This document shows, piece after piece, positions 18,329-26,575 of a stretch of DNA of 64,000 nt. Where the stretch lies: assembly GCA_028713975.1 (NCBI GenBank), contig JAQTNE010000001.1, positions 124,001 through 188,000 on the forward strand, given 5' to 3'. Under the pieces are notes generated by a model that searched no databases, was not told where the DNA came from, and worked only from the letters and a program-made list of their open reading frames with translations. The first letter of the stretch is position 1. Each line of letters starts with the position of its first letter. This stretch comes from Sulfuricella sp. (GTDB taxonomy: Bacteria; Pseudomonadota; Gammaproteobacteria; Burkholderiales; Sulfuricellaceae). A program made the position numbers and the translations under genes.

Positions 18329-19378
18329 TCAACAGATCCGCGGTAGTTGCTCACCCGTCAACCAATCCACAATGCGCCGCCCGCCAAAAGCCGTTTCCAT
18401 CTGCACGAAATGATGATCGTCCTCGATTACCTCGCCGATCACGGCCGCATCCTGCCCCAGCGGGTGATTGCGCATTGTGGCAAGCAGCGCACCCGCATTA
18501 TCCTGTCGGCAGATGGCCACCAGCTTGCCTTCATTGGCTGAGTAAAGCGGATCGAGCCCAAGAAATTCACACGCTGCCCGAACCTCGGCACGAACAGGTA
18601 TACCGCTCTCGCGCAGCATCATGCCAACGCCGGACTGGCGGGAAATCTCATTGAGCGTGGTGGCGAGTCCGCCGCGGGTAGGGTCGCGTAGCGTATGGAT
18701 ACCCGGCACCGCAGCCACCATCGCCGCGACCAGGCCGTGCAACGCTGCCGTGTCCGACCGGATCGCGGTGCCGAAGCCCAGATTCTCGCGCAATGACAGG
18801 ATCGCCACGCCATGATCGCCAATTGGGCCATTGACGATGATAGCGTCCCCGGGCCGGGCGCGGTCGCCGGAAATATTCACCCCAGCCGGCACCACGCCCA
18901 CGCCGGTAGTGGTGATAAACACGCCGTCACCCTTATTGCGCTCCACCACCTTGGTGTCGCCGGTGACAATCGGTACGCCGGCTTGCCTCGAAGCATCTGC
19001 CATGGACTCAACGATGCGGGCGAGGTCGGCCAGCGGAAAGCCTTCCTCCAGGATAAAACCGGCGGAAAGGTAGAGCGGCACGGCGCCGGCCATGGCCACG
19101 TCGTTGATTGTGCCATGCACCGACAGGCAGCCGATGTCGCCGCCGGGAAAGAACAGCGGCGACACGACATGCGAGTCGGTCGCCATCACCATGCGTCCGG
19201 GCGGCACGGCAAAGCTCGCCTGGTCGTTCTGCTGGTTCAGGTATTCGTTATCGAATGCGGCGAGGAACAGCTCTTCGACCAACTGCGCCATCGCCCGCCC
19301 GCCGCTGCCGTGGGTCATGTCCACCTTGCCGTGCTTCAGGTCGAGGGGGCGGATGTAGCCGGTTCTGGGTTTGGTCAT
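18329..19378 (-). CDS. hypE: Hydrogenase expression/formation protein HypE
   Basis: HypE dehydrates the carbamoyl group transferred by HypF onto its C-terminal cysteine, giving the thiocyanate that supplies the CN ligands of the NiFe cofactor. The 349-residue protein has the PurM-like fold with MTHGSGGRAMAQLVEELF at the N-terminus, VVTGDTKVVERNKGDG-like ATP-site residues, and ends in the required PRIC. It is the last gene of the leftward hypABFE group, 50 bp after hypF. Confidence 0.97.
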   Translation of the reverse strand: MTKPRTGYIRPLDLKHGKVDMTHGSGGRAMAQLVEELFLAAFDNEYLNQQNDQASFAVPPGRMVMATDSHVVSPLFFPGGDIGCLSVHGTINDVAMAGAVPLYLSAGFILEEGFPLADLARIVESMADASRQAGVPIVTGDTKVVERNKGDGVFITTTGVGVVPAGVNISGDRARPGDAIIVNGPIGDHGVAILSLRENLGFGTAIRSDTAALHGLVAAMVAAVPGIHTLRDPTRGGLATTLNEISRQSGVGMMLRESGIPVRAEVRAACEFLGLDPLYSANEGKLVAICRQDNAGALLATMRNHPLGQDAAVIGEVIEDDHHFVQMETAFGGRRIVDWLTGEQLPRIC

Positions 19379-19428
19379 GGGTTCAATCCGGTTTTTCTCT
19401 GTGGTTCATTCAGTCTTTCCTTGGGGCG

Positions 19429-21936
19429 TTATTGCCTTGCAATCCAGGCCTGCCCCAGGCTCAATCCGCCGTCGTTGGGCGGCGCCTGGCGCGCCCGATA
19501 CACCTTCACCCCCGCCGACCTTTCCAGGCGAGCGGCAAGCTCCGTGCCAAGCACCCGGTTGAGAAAACATCCTCCGCCGAGCACCACATGACCCAGCCCG
19601 GTTTTTTCCCTTGCCGCAGCCACCCACACGGCAAGCGCTTCGGCCAGGGTGGCGTGAAACAGCGCCGCGCCATGGCCGGCATCGCGCATCTGGCTGAGCG
19701 CGGCCAGCAGCGGCAGCAGGTTCAGTTCGTCCGGATCGACAGTGTAACCGTCTTTCATCGGCGCAACCGGGCCGTATGCCTGTGCCCGGCCTTCCAGCAA
19801 CATCGCCGCCTGGCCCTCGAAGGCGGAAATCATCTGCACCCCGAGCAGCCCGGCGGCGGCATCGAACAGGCGTCCGCAGCTCGATGTCGAAGGCACGTTT
19901 ACGCCGCGCTCCAGCATTTCGCGCAGCACTGCGGCGGCAGGCAGGTCAAAGCGGCGCTCGATTTCCTCCGCACGGCCCAGGGCATGCAGAACGCCCGCCG
20001 CCATGCGCCAGGGCTCACGCGCCGCACGGTCGCCGCCGGGCAGCGCCAGTTCCCGCAGATGGCCCAGCCGCTCGAACGACGCGCCATCCACCCGCAGCAA
20101 TTCGCCGCCCCACGCCTTGCCGTCCGTTCCCAGGCCGACACCGTCCAGCGCCAGTCCCAATACCGGCTCCACCAGTCCATGTTCCGCCATCACGGCGGCG
20201 ATATGGGCATGGTGGTGCTGCACGGCCAGCGTGGGAATACCGCGCTGCCGGGCGAAATCTGCGGCAAAACGGCTGCTGAAGAAATCCGGATGCAGGTCGT
20301 GGGCAACGATTTCCGGCTCGATTTCCAGCACGTTCATCAAATGCCGTGCGGTTTCCTCCAGCGAACGGCAGGTGGCGGCGTTATCCAGATCGCCGACATG
20401 CTGGGAAAGGAACGCCTCGTCACCCCGCGTCAGGCAGACGGTATTCTTGAACCAGCCGCCGCAGGCCAGCACCGTACGGCCTGCCTGCGCCAGCTTGATG
20501 GCGCGCGGGGTGTAGCCACGCGCGCGACGGATGAAGCAAGCCCGCGCCAGCGACGTTTGCCCCAAATCGGAACAAGCGCCCTTCTCGTTCGTCCCTTCCC
20601 CTTTATACGATTCCGCAAGGGCTTTAGCCCTTAGCGGATCGGAATCCCCTTGTGGGGCAAGGGGAAGGTTAGGATGGGGATGGGTTCCGAGAAGGTTGGG
20701 ATGAGGGGCTGCGGCGCCCCTCCCCTCACCCCCGCCCTCTCCCCAGAGGGGCGAGGGGGTTTCTTTACTTGCCCGCACCACGGAATCGTCACAGCCCACC
20801 ACAATATCGCGGTCATGCGTCAAAAACGCATCGGCAATCCCGCAGAGCCGCCGAACCGCCTCATCGTTATCAGTCACCAGCGGCTCGCCGCCGGGGTTGG
20901 CCGAGGTGCATACCAGCGCCAACGCCTGCGGCGCAGCGAGCCACCCGGTGCCGTCTGGCCGCCCCGCAGCTTGGTGGAATAGCAGGTGATGCAGCGGCGC
21001 ATAGGGCAACAGCGCGCCCAATTCGGCCATGCCGGGCGCCACGCCGGGCAGCGCGGCATCGCACCCCGGCAGTTTTTGCAGCAGCACGACGGGCCGTTCC
21101 CGCGACTCCAGCAACTGCCGCTCGGCGTCATTGCAGGCCGCGAACGGCGCTATCGAGGCGCTGCCCGCCAGCATCACGGCAAAAGGCTTTTCCTCGCGCT
21201 GCTTGCGCTGGCGCAAACGCGCCACCGCTTCCGCATTGCGCGCATCGCACATCAGGTGGAATCCCCCCAGACCCTTGATCGCGAGAATCCGCCCGGCGCG
21301 CAGCAGCTCCACCGAGGAAGCAATCGGATCGGTCACAGCGACGGGGCTTCCGTCGGCTTCCAATAACGTCAATCCCGGCCCGCACTCCGCACAGGCGTTG
21401 GGCTGGGCATGGAAACGGCGGTTGAGCGGATCATCGTATTCATGCTGGCAAGCCGGGCACTGGACGAACTTCGCCATGCTGGTATTGGGCCGGTCGTAAG
21501 GCAGATGGCGGGTGATGGTGTAGCGCGGCCCGCAATGGGTGCAATTGGTGAAGGGGTAGCGATAGCGCCGGTTGCCAGCATCCAGAATGTCGTTCAGGCA
21601 GTCCGGGCAGGTGGCCGCATCGGGTGTAATGGCAGTGTGGGCATGGCCGGGCCGGCTCTCCAGGATAGCAAAGCCGGAGCGTTGCACCGCAGCTTCGACC
21701 GGCACCGCGCTCACCTCATCCACCTGCGCCAGATCCGGCGCTTCGCTCCTGAGCCGGCGCAACAACTCGTCAAGCGCGAGCGCGCTGCCCTGCACTTCGA
21801 TTTCCACGCCATCCGCGTCGTTCAGTACCCAGCCGTTCAGGCCCAATTCCAATGCCAGGCGATAGACAAAAGGGCGAAAGCCGACGCCCTGAACCTGCCC
21901 GCGAACACGGATGCGCGCCGCAATCATTCCTGCCAT
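19429..21936 (-). CDS. hypF: Carbamoyltransferase HypF with an in-frame repeat insertion
   Basis: HypF uses carbamoyl phosphate and ATP to carbamoylate HypE. Domains in order are acylphosphatase (RGQVQGVGFRPFVYRLA, about residues 5-90), two zinc fingers (CPDCLNDI, CTHCGPRY, CPACQHEY, CAECGP), YrdC-like (about 200-390) and a Kae1-like carbamoyltransferase with VQHHHAHIAAVMAEHG. The canonical junction from DDSVVRA to FIRRARGYTP is interrupted by about 75 extra residues (SPLWGEGGGEGRG through HPNLPLAPQGD to LARAC) encoded by dispersed repeats, which explains the 835-residue length. The frame stays open. Its ATG overlaps the hypB stop. Confidence 0.96.
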   Translation of the reverse strand: MAGMIAARIRVRGQVQGVGFRPFVYRLALELGLNGWVLNDADGVEIEVQGSALALDELLRRLRSEAPDLAQVDEVSAVPVEAAVQRSGFAILESRPGHAHTAITPDAATCPDCLNDILDAGNRRYRYPFTNCTHCGPRYTITRHLPYDRPNTSMAKFVQCPACQHEYDDPLNRRFHAQPNACAECGPGLTLLEADGSPVAVTDPIASSVELLRAGRILAIKGLGGFHLMCDARNAEAVARLRQRKQREEKPFAVMLAGSASIAPFAACNDAERQLLESRERPVVLLQKLPGCDAALPGVAPGMAELGALLPYAPLHHLLFHQAAGRPDGTGWLAAPQALALVCTSANPGGEPLVTDNDEAVRRLCGIADAFLTHDRDIVVGCDDSVVRASKETPSPLWGEGGGEGRGAAAPHPNLLGTHPHPNLPLAPQGDSDPLRAKALAESYKGEGTNEKGACSDLGQTSLARACFIRRARGYTPRAIKLAQAGRTVLACGGWFKNTVCLTRGDEAFLSQHVGDLDNAATCRSLEETARHLMNVLEIEPEIVAHDLHPDFFSSRFAADFARQRGIPTLAVQHHHAHIAAVMAEHGLVEPVLGLALDGVGLGTDGKAWGGELLRVDGASFERLGHLRELALPGGDRAAREPWRMAAGVLHALGRAEEIERRFDLPAAAVLREMLERGVNVPSTSSCGRLFDAAAGLLGVQMISAFEGQAAMLLEGRAQAYGPVAPMKDGYTVDPDELNLLPLLAALSQMRDAGHGAALFHATLAEALAVWVAAAREKTGLGHVVLGGGCFLNRVLGTELAARLERSAGVKVYRARQAPPNDGGLSLGQAWIARQ
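20540..20770. repeat. Dispersed palindromic repeats inserted in hypF
   Basis: Two repeat types are joined. One (about 20604-20659) is an imperfect palindrome containing CCGCAAGGGCTTTAGCCC and a CCCCTTGTGGGG core; a close relative lies in the addA-like gene at 55627-55680. The other (about 20705-20765) is the purine/pyrimidine-skewed type encoding SPLWGEGGGEG, widespread in bacterial genomes. The insertion adds no stop or frameshift to hypF. Confidence 0.85.
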
Positions 21937-22802
21937 CAGTCCTTTGCAGCAAGCGCGGCTTCCAGCTCGGCGACCCTGCGCTTCAATGTTTCCACCTCAT
22001 TCGTTTTCTTTGCAGATGCCTGCTTCATCCCCTCATCCAGCCATTCCTGCCATTCGCCCATCCCTTCATCGCTCACCGCTGAAATAAGGATGACGCGGAT
22101 ATGGGGGTTGATGCGGCGCGCATATTCGATGCACAGCGGCACGTTGAAACTCAGGTAGGGCAGCAGGTCAACCTTGTTGAGCAGCATCACTTCCGCAGCA
22201 GCGAACATGTCGGGGTATTTGAGCGGCTTGTCTTCGCCTTCGGTCACCGACAGGATCGCGACCTTGTGCGCCTCGCCCAAATCGAAAGCCGCCGGGCACA
22301 CCAGGTTGCCGACGTTCTCGATCAGCAGCAGGCTATCGTCCCGCAGGCCGAGTTTTTCCATGGCATGGCCCACCATGTGGGCGTCAAGATGACAACCCTT
22401 GCCGGTATTGACCTGGATTGCGGACACGCCAGTGGCGCGAATGCGATCGGCGTCGAGGCTGGTCTGCTGGTCGCCCTCGATCACCGCGATCCGGGCTTTG
22501 TCCTTGAATCTTTCAATAGTGCGGGTCAGCAGCGAGGTCTTGCCGGAACCGGGGCTGGACACCAGGTTGAGCACGAAGATGCCGTGCCCGGCGAAATAAT
22601 TGCGGTTGGCCGTTGCGTATTGATTGTTCTTGGCAAGGATGTCCTGCTCAACCTGCACCATGCGGCTCGCGTGCGAATGCGCATGGGCATGTCCGTGCAG
22701 CAGGCTATCGTGTTCATGGGCATGAACCTGGGAATAGGAATGGGTATGCGCTTCGCCTTCAATCCTGGTTTCGCCCTCGCTACAGCCACAAGTTACGCAC
22801 AT
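21936..22802 (-). CDS. hypB: Hydrogenase nickel incorporation GTPase HypB
   Basis: GTPase that delivers nickel with HypA. The 288-residue protein has the N-terminal metal motif CVTCGC, then a His-rich stretch (about residues 20-45, [18 protein letters not shown]) for nickel storage, and the G domain with [30 protein letters not shown] and NKVDLL. The C-terminus is unusual: after [12 protein letters not shown] it continues about 35 residues into a predicted coiled coil ([20 protein letters not shown]). It lies 18 bp after hypA and overlaps hypF. Confidence 0.97.
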   Translation of the reverse strand: MCVTCGCSEGETRIEGEAHTHSYSQVHAHEHDSLLHGHAHAHSHASRMVQVEQDILAKNNQYATANRNYFAGHGIFVLNLVSSPGSGKTSLLTRTIERFKDKARIAVIEGDQQTSLDADRIRATGVSAIQVNTGKGCHLDAHMVGHAMEKLGLRDDSLLLIENVGNLVCPAAFDLGEAHKVAILSVTEGEDKPLKYPDMFAAAEVMLLNKVDLLPYLSFNVPLCIEYARRINPHIRVILISAVSDEGMGEWQEWLDEGMKQASAKKTNEVETLKRRVAELEAALAAKD

Positions 22803-22820
22803 CGCTTAATTCTCCTTTGT

Positions 22821-23162
22821 TTACTCGACTTCCAGCTCTTTTACCCGCATCTCCAGGCCGCCGACCGGCTCTACCGGATAGCCGCCGCACAGCGGACACG
22901 GGTCATAGCGTAACCGGATAGCCACCGTTTTGCCACAGCTCAGGCACTGGCCTCGTCCTTCGGTTGCGACGATCTCCAGCCTGGCGCCATCCGCCAGCGT
23001 GCCTTTCGCCACGGCATCGAAGCAAAAGCGTATCGCTTCCACTTCCACTCCGGCCAGTTCGCCCACTTCCAGCCACACCGTTTTCACCCGGGAAAAACTC
23101 TGGCTCCTGGCACTGTCTTCAATCACTTGCAGCACGCCCTCGGCGAGCGACATCTCATGCAT
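22821..23162 (-). CDS. hypA: Hydrogenase nickel chaperone HypA
   Basis: A 113-residue nickel metallochaperone. ATG 23162 gives the required MHEMSLAEGVLQ N-terminus, where His2 binds nickel; upstream in-frame ATGs (23174, 23177) are rejected for that reason. The C-terminal half has the zinc site CLSCG and CPLCGG. First gene of the leftward hypABFE operon, divergent from hypC with about 150 bp between. Confidence 0.97.
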   Translation of the reverse strand: MHEMSLAEGVLQVIEDSARSQSFSRVKTVWLEVGELAGVEVEAIRFCFDAVAKGTLADGARLEIVATEGRGQCLSCGKTVAIRLRYDPCPLCGGYPVEPVGGLEMRVKELEVE

Positions 23163-23312
23163 TTTCGACCCCATCACTAGCTGGCTACAAAAATTGGCCG
23201 CAGTTACAACTATACGCCCAAAACGGCATCACTCCGGATGGCAGCATAAACCGGAAAATGCGGTTATTGTAGGGTAGAATTCGACTTGTTTATAAATAAT
23301 CCGGACTAATTC

Positions 23313-23570
23313 ATGTGTTTGGCCATTCCCGCCCAAGTGGTGGAACTGATGGAGTACGACGCCGCCCTGGTTGATGTCGGCGGCGTGCGCAAGGAAATTT
23401 CGCTGGCGCTGGTGGATGGCGTGTGCGTGGGCGACTATGTCATCGTCCACGTCGGCTACGCGCTCAACCGCCTCGACCCGGAAGAGGCGGAAAAGACGCT
23501 GGCCCTGTTTGCGGAAATAAGCGCGGAACTTGACGCCTCACGCCTCACGCCTCACGCCTCACCCTCTTGA
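23313..23570 (+). CDS. hypC: Hydrogenase assembly chaperone HypC
   Basis: An 85-residue HypC/HupF chaperone. Residues MCLAIPAQVVEL carry the essential Cys2 that holds the Fe(CN)2CO unit with HypD. The normal fold ends near residue 73; the last 12 residues (DASRLTPHASPS) are read through a heptanucleotide tandem repeat and are not family sequence. Its TGA overlaps the hypD TTG. Confidence 0.96.
   Translation: MCLAIPAQVVELMEYDAALVDVGGVRKEISLALVDGVCVGDYVIVHVGYALNRLDPEEAEKTLALFAEISAELDASRLTPHASPS
23533..23560 (+). repeat. Four tandem ACGCCTC heptamers at the hypC-hypD junction
   Basis: Exact copies at 23533, 23540, 23547 and 23554, followed by the partial copy ACCCTC. They encode the HypC tail and end 6 bp before the hypD start. 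A change in copy number would alter the HypC stop position. Confidence 0.9.
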
Positions 23571-24700
23571 AATACATCGACGAATTCCGCGATGGCGTGC
23601 TGGCGCAGAAACTCGCCGCCGACATCCGGCGCGAGGCGCGCCCGGAGCGCAGCTACAGCCTGATGGAATTCTGCGGCGGGCATACCCACGCCATTTTCCG
23701 CTACGGCATCCAGGATTTGCTGCCGGACAGCGTGCGCATGATCCACGGCCCCGGCTGCCCGGTGTGCGTGCTGCCGATTGGCCGGGTAGACAATGCCATT
23801 CAGCTTGCGCGCATGTCCGGCGTGATTTTGTGCTCCTACGGCGACATGCTGCGCGTGCCCGGTTCGGAACGGGTCAGCCTGTTGAAGGCCAAGGCAAGCG
23901 GAGCGGACGTGCGCATGATCTATTCCAGCGCCGATGCGCTCAGGATCGCCCAGGAAAATCCGGACAAGCAAGTGGTGTTTTTCGCCATCGGCTTCGAGAC
24001 CACCACGCCGCCCACCGCGGTGGCGATTTTGCAGGCGCAGAAGCTGGGGCTTGCCAACTTCTCAGTGTTTTCCAATCATGTGCTGACCCCTTCCGCCATC
24101 GCCAACATCCTCGAATCGCCCGAAGTGCGCAAGTTGGGCCTGCTGCCGCTGGATGGCTTCATCGGCCCGGCACATGTGTCCACCGTGATCGGCAGCCGTC
24201 CCTACGAATATTTCGCCTACGAATACCAGCGCCCGGTGGTGATCGCCGGCTTCGAACCGCTCGACGTGATGCAGGCGATTCTGATGCTGGTGCGCCAGTT
24301 AAACGAAGGCCGCGCCGAGGTCGAAAACGAGTTCTCGCGCGCCGTGACGCGGGAGGGCAACCTCAAGGCGCTCGACATGGTGGCGGAAGTGTTCGAACTG
24401 CGCCGCGCCTTCGAATGGCGCGGCCTCGGGCTGGTGCCCTACAGCGGCCTGAAGATCAAGGGAAAATACGCCGAATTCGACGCCGAGCGCCGTTTCGGGC
24501 TGACCTATCGGGCAGTACCCGACAATAAAGCCTGCGAATGCGGCGCGATCATCCGCGGCGTGAAAAAACCGCTCGACTGTAAACTCTTCGGCACGGTATG
24601 CACGCCGGATAACCCGGTCGGCTCGTGCATGGTGTCGAGCGAGGGAGCGTGCGCGGCTTATTACACTTACGGGCGGTATCGAGATGCACAAAATCATTAA
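23567..24700 (+). CDS. hypD: Hydrogenase formation protein HypD
   Basis: A 377-residue 4Fe-4S scaffold on which, with HypC, the Fe(CN)2CO moiety is assembled. Conserved segments are MEFCGGHTHAIFRYGI, GPGCPVCVLP and GFETTTPPTA, plus C-terminal cysteines for the cluster (CECGAI, KLFGTVCTP, GSCMVSSEGACAAYY). The TTG start at 23567 overlaps the hypC TGA and gives the normal N-terminus (KYIDEFRD); no ATG is available nearby. Confidence 0.97.
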   Translation: MKYIDEFRDGVLAQKLAADIRREARPERSYSLMEFCGGHTHAIFRYGIQDLLPDSVRMIHGPGCPVCVLPIGRVDNAIQLARMSGVILCSYGDMLRVPGSERVSLLKAKASGADVRMIYSSADALRIAQENPDKQVVFFAIGFETTTPPTAVAILQAQKLGLANFSVFSNHVLTPSAIANILESPEVRKLGLLPLDGFIGPAHVSTVIGSRPYEYFAYEYQRPVVIAGFEPLDVMQAILMLVRQLNEGRAEVENEFSRAVTREGNLKALDMVAEVFELRRAFEWRGLGLVPYSGLKIKGKYAEFDAERRFGLTYRAVPDNKACECGAIIRGVKKPLDCKLFGTVCTPDNPVGSCMVSSEGACAAYYTYGRYRDAQNH

Positions 24701-24766
24701 ACGCAAAAGCGCGGAGAAAAGCAGAATCTCTTCGCACATTTGCGTTAAAGGAAGCTGACCGGATTT

Positions 24767-26566
24767 ATGCGTATTCTATTCCTCACCCATTCCTTCAACA
24801 GCCTGGCGCAGCGGCTCTACCTCGAGCTGACTGCGCGCGGCCATGAGGTGTCGGTCGAATTCGACATCAGCGATGCGGTGACACTGGAGGCGGTGGCGCT
24901 CTACCGGCCCGATTTGATCATTGCCCCCTTCCTCAAGCGCGCGATTCCCGAGGCGATCTGGCGCAAACAGGTTTGCCTGATCGTCCACCCCGGCATCAAG
25001 GGCGACCGTGGGCCGTCGGCGCTGGACTGGGCGATTTTGAATGGTGAATCGGAGTGGGGCGTGACGGTGCTACAGGCCGCCGCCGAAATGGACGCCGGCG
25101 ACATCTGGGCGGAGGCGCGCTTTGCCATGCGCGCGGCGAGCAAGAGCAGCCTGTACCGCAACGAGGTGACGGAAGCGGCAGTGGCTGCCGTGCTGGAAGC
25201 CGTGACGAAATTCGAGTCCGGCGACTTCGTGCCGGAACCGCTTGACTACAGCCGGCCCGATATACGCGGCCAGTGGCATCCCATAATGCGCCAGGAAGAC
25301 CGCGCCATCGCCTGGCGGCAGGATGACACCGCTGCCGTGCTGCGCAAGATACGGTCAGCCGACGGCTTTCCCGGCGTACTCGACGAAGTGCTGGGCCTGC
25401 CTTGTTACCTCTACGACGCGCATCCGGCGGAAGGTCTGCGGGGGACTCCTGGGGAAGTAATCGCTCACAACAATGGCGCGATCTGCCGGGCAACGACGAA
25501 CGGCGCGGTGTGGATCGGGCACCTGAAGGAAAAGCGCGATGGAGAGCTGGCTTTCAAGCTGCCGGCGGCGATGGTGCTGGGAGATAGGCTGGCAAGTGTG
25601 CCAGAGGTAGCAGATTTGCCCCCCCCTTTTGACAAAGGGGGGCTGGGGGGGATTTCTCAGCCGCCACCTTCCAGCGCAACAAATCAAATCCCCCCTAACC
25701 CCCCTTTGTCAAAGGGGGGGATCGCTTCTTCCTGGCGCGACATCCGCTACGAAGAAAAGAACAGCATCGGCTTCCTCCATTTCGACTTCTACAACGGCGC
25801 CATGGGCACCCAACAATGTGAGCGCCTGCTCCATGCCTATCTGGCGGCAACCCGGCGCGACACCAGGGTGATCGTGCTGGCGGGCGGAGCGGATTTTTGG
25901 TCAAACGGCATCCACCTCAATCTGATCGAGGCGGCGGACAGCCCGGCCGACGCATCCTGGGCGAACATCAACGCCATCAACGATCTGGCGCGCGCCATCA
26001 TCGAAACCGACAACCAGGTCACCCTTTCCGCCCTGTGCGGCAATGCCGGCGCGGGCGGTGCCTTCCTCGCGCTGGCCGCGGACAGGGTGGTTGCACGCGA
26101 AGGCGTGGTGCTCAACCCGCACTACAAGGCGATGGGAAATCTGTACGGTTCGGAATACTGGACCTATCTGCTGCCGCGCCGGGTAGGCGCGGAACGGGCC
26201 GCCGAGATCACGGAGAACCGCCTGCCAGTGGGGGCGCGGCAGGCAGATAAAATCGGCCTGATCGGCGATTGCTTCGCAGGAGATGCCGCCGCATTCTGGC
26301 GTCAAGTGGAAGAATTTGCGGGCGGCCTCGCTACCGATGCGCCCGACCTGCTTGCCGAAAAACGCCAACGGCGCGGCCACGACGAGGCACAAAAACCGCT
26401 GGCGGATTATCGCGCCGAAGAACTGGCCAACATGAAGCGCAATTTTTACGGTTTCGACCCCAGCTACCACGTGGCGCGCTACAACTTCGTCCACAAGGTG
26501 CCGCACTCGCGCACGCCGCGCCATCTGGCGCTGCACCGCAAAGTCGGAAAAAAACCGGTTAGCTGA
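24767..26566 (+). CDS. hypX: Hydrogenase maturation factor HypX (HoxX), with an in-frame repeat
   Basis: HypX makes the CO ligand of the NiFe site from the one-carbon pool (formyl group to CO via formyl-CoA) in aerobic H2 oxidisers. The N-terminal half is a formyltransferase-like domain (MRILFLTHSFNSLAQRLYLE; VHPGIKGDRGPSALDWAI); the C-terminal half is an enoyl-CoA-hydratase-like domain (NAGAGGAFLALAADRVVAREG). Between them, about residues 285-320, PPPFDKGGLGG and NPPLSKGGI are encoded by an inserted palindromic repeat. 599 residues in total. It lies 66 bp after hypD, probably in the same operon. Confidence 0.94.
   Translation: MRILFLTHSFNSLAQRLYLELTARGHEVSVEFDISDAVTLEAVALYRPDLIIAPFLKRAIPEAIWRKQVCLIVHPGIKGDRGPSALDWAILNGESEWGVTVLQAAAEMDAGDIWAEARFAMRAASKSSLYRNEVTEAAVAAVLEAVTKFESGDFVPEPLDYSRPDIRGQWHPIMRQEDRAIAWRQDDTAAVLRKIRSADGFPGVLDEVLGLPCYLYDAHPAEGLRGTPGEVIAHNNGAICRATTNGAVWIGHLKEKRDGELAFKLPAAMVLGDRLASVPEVADLPPPFDKGGLGGISQPPPSSATNQIPPNPPLSKGGIASSWRDIRYEEKNSIGFLHFDFYNGAMGTQQCERLLHAYLAATRRDTRVIVLAGGADFWSNGIHLNLIEAADSPADASWANINAINDLARAIIETDNQVTLSALCGNAGAGGAFLALAADRVVAREGVVLNPHYKAMGNLYGSEYWTYLLPRRVGAERAAEITENRLPVGARQADKIGLIGDCFAGDAAAFWRQVEEFAGGLATDAPDLLAEKRQRRGHDEAQKPLADYRAEELANMKRNFYGFDPSYHVARYNFVHKVPHSRTPRHLALHRKVGKKPVS
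25619..25720. repeat. Long inverted repeat inserted in hypX
   Basis: Two arms of about 35 bp (25621-25654 and 25686-25720; core CCCCTTTTGACAAAGGGG / CCCCTTTGTCAAAGGGG) are separated by about 31 bp. Each arm is itself palindromic. It is a common dispersed element whose translation gives PPxxKGG; here it stays in frame in the interdomain linker. Confidence 0.9.
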
Positions 26567-26575
26567 GAAGCAGGA

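Noticed and set aside
19108-20634. A 508-residue plus-strand open frame opposite hypF and hypE
   Set aside because: High-G+C antisense shadow of genes with clear family motifs; no recognisable domain or start signal.
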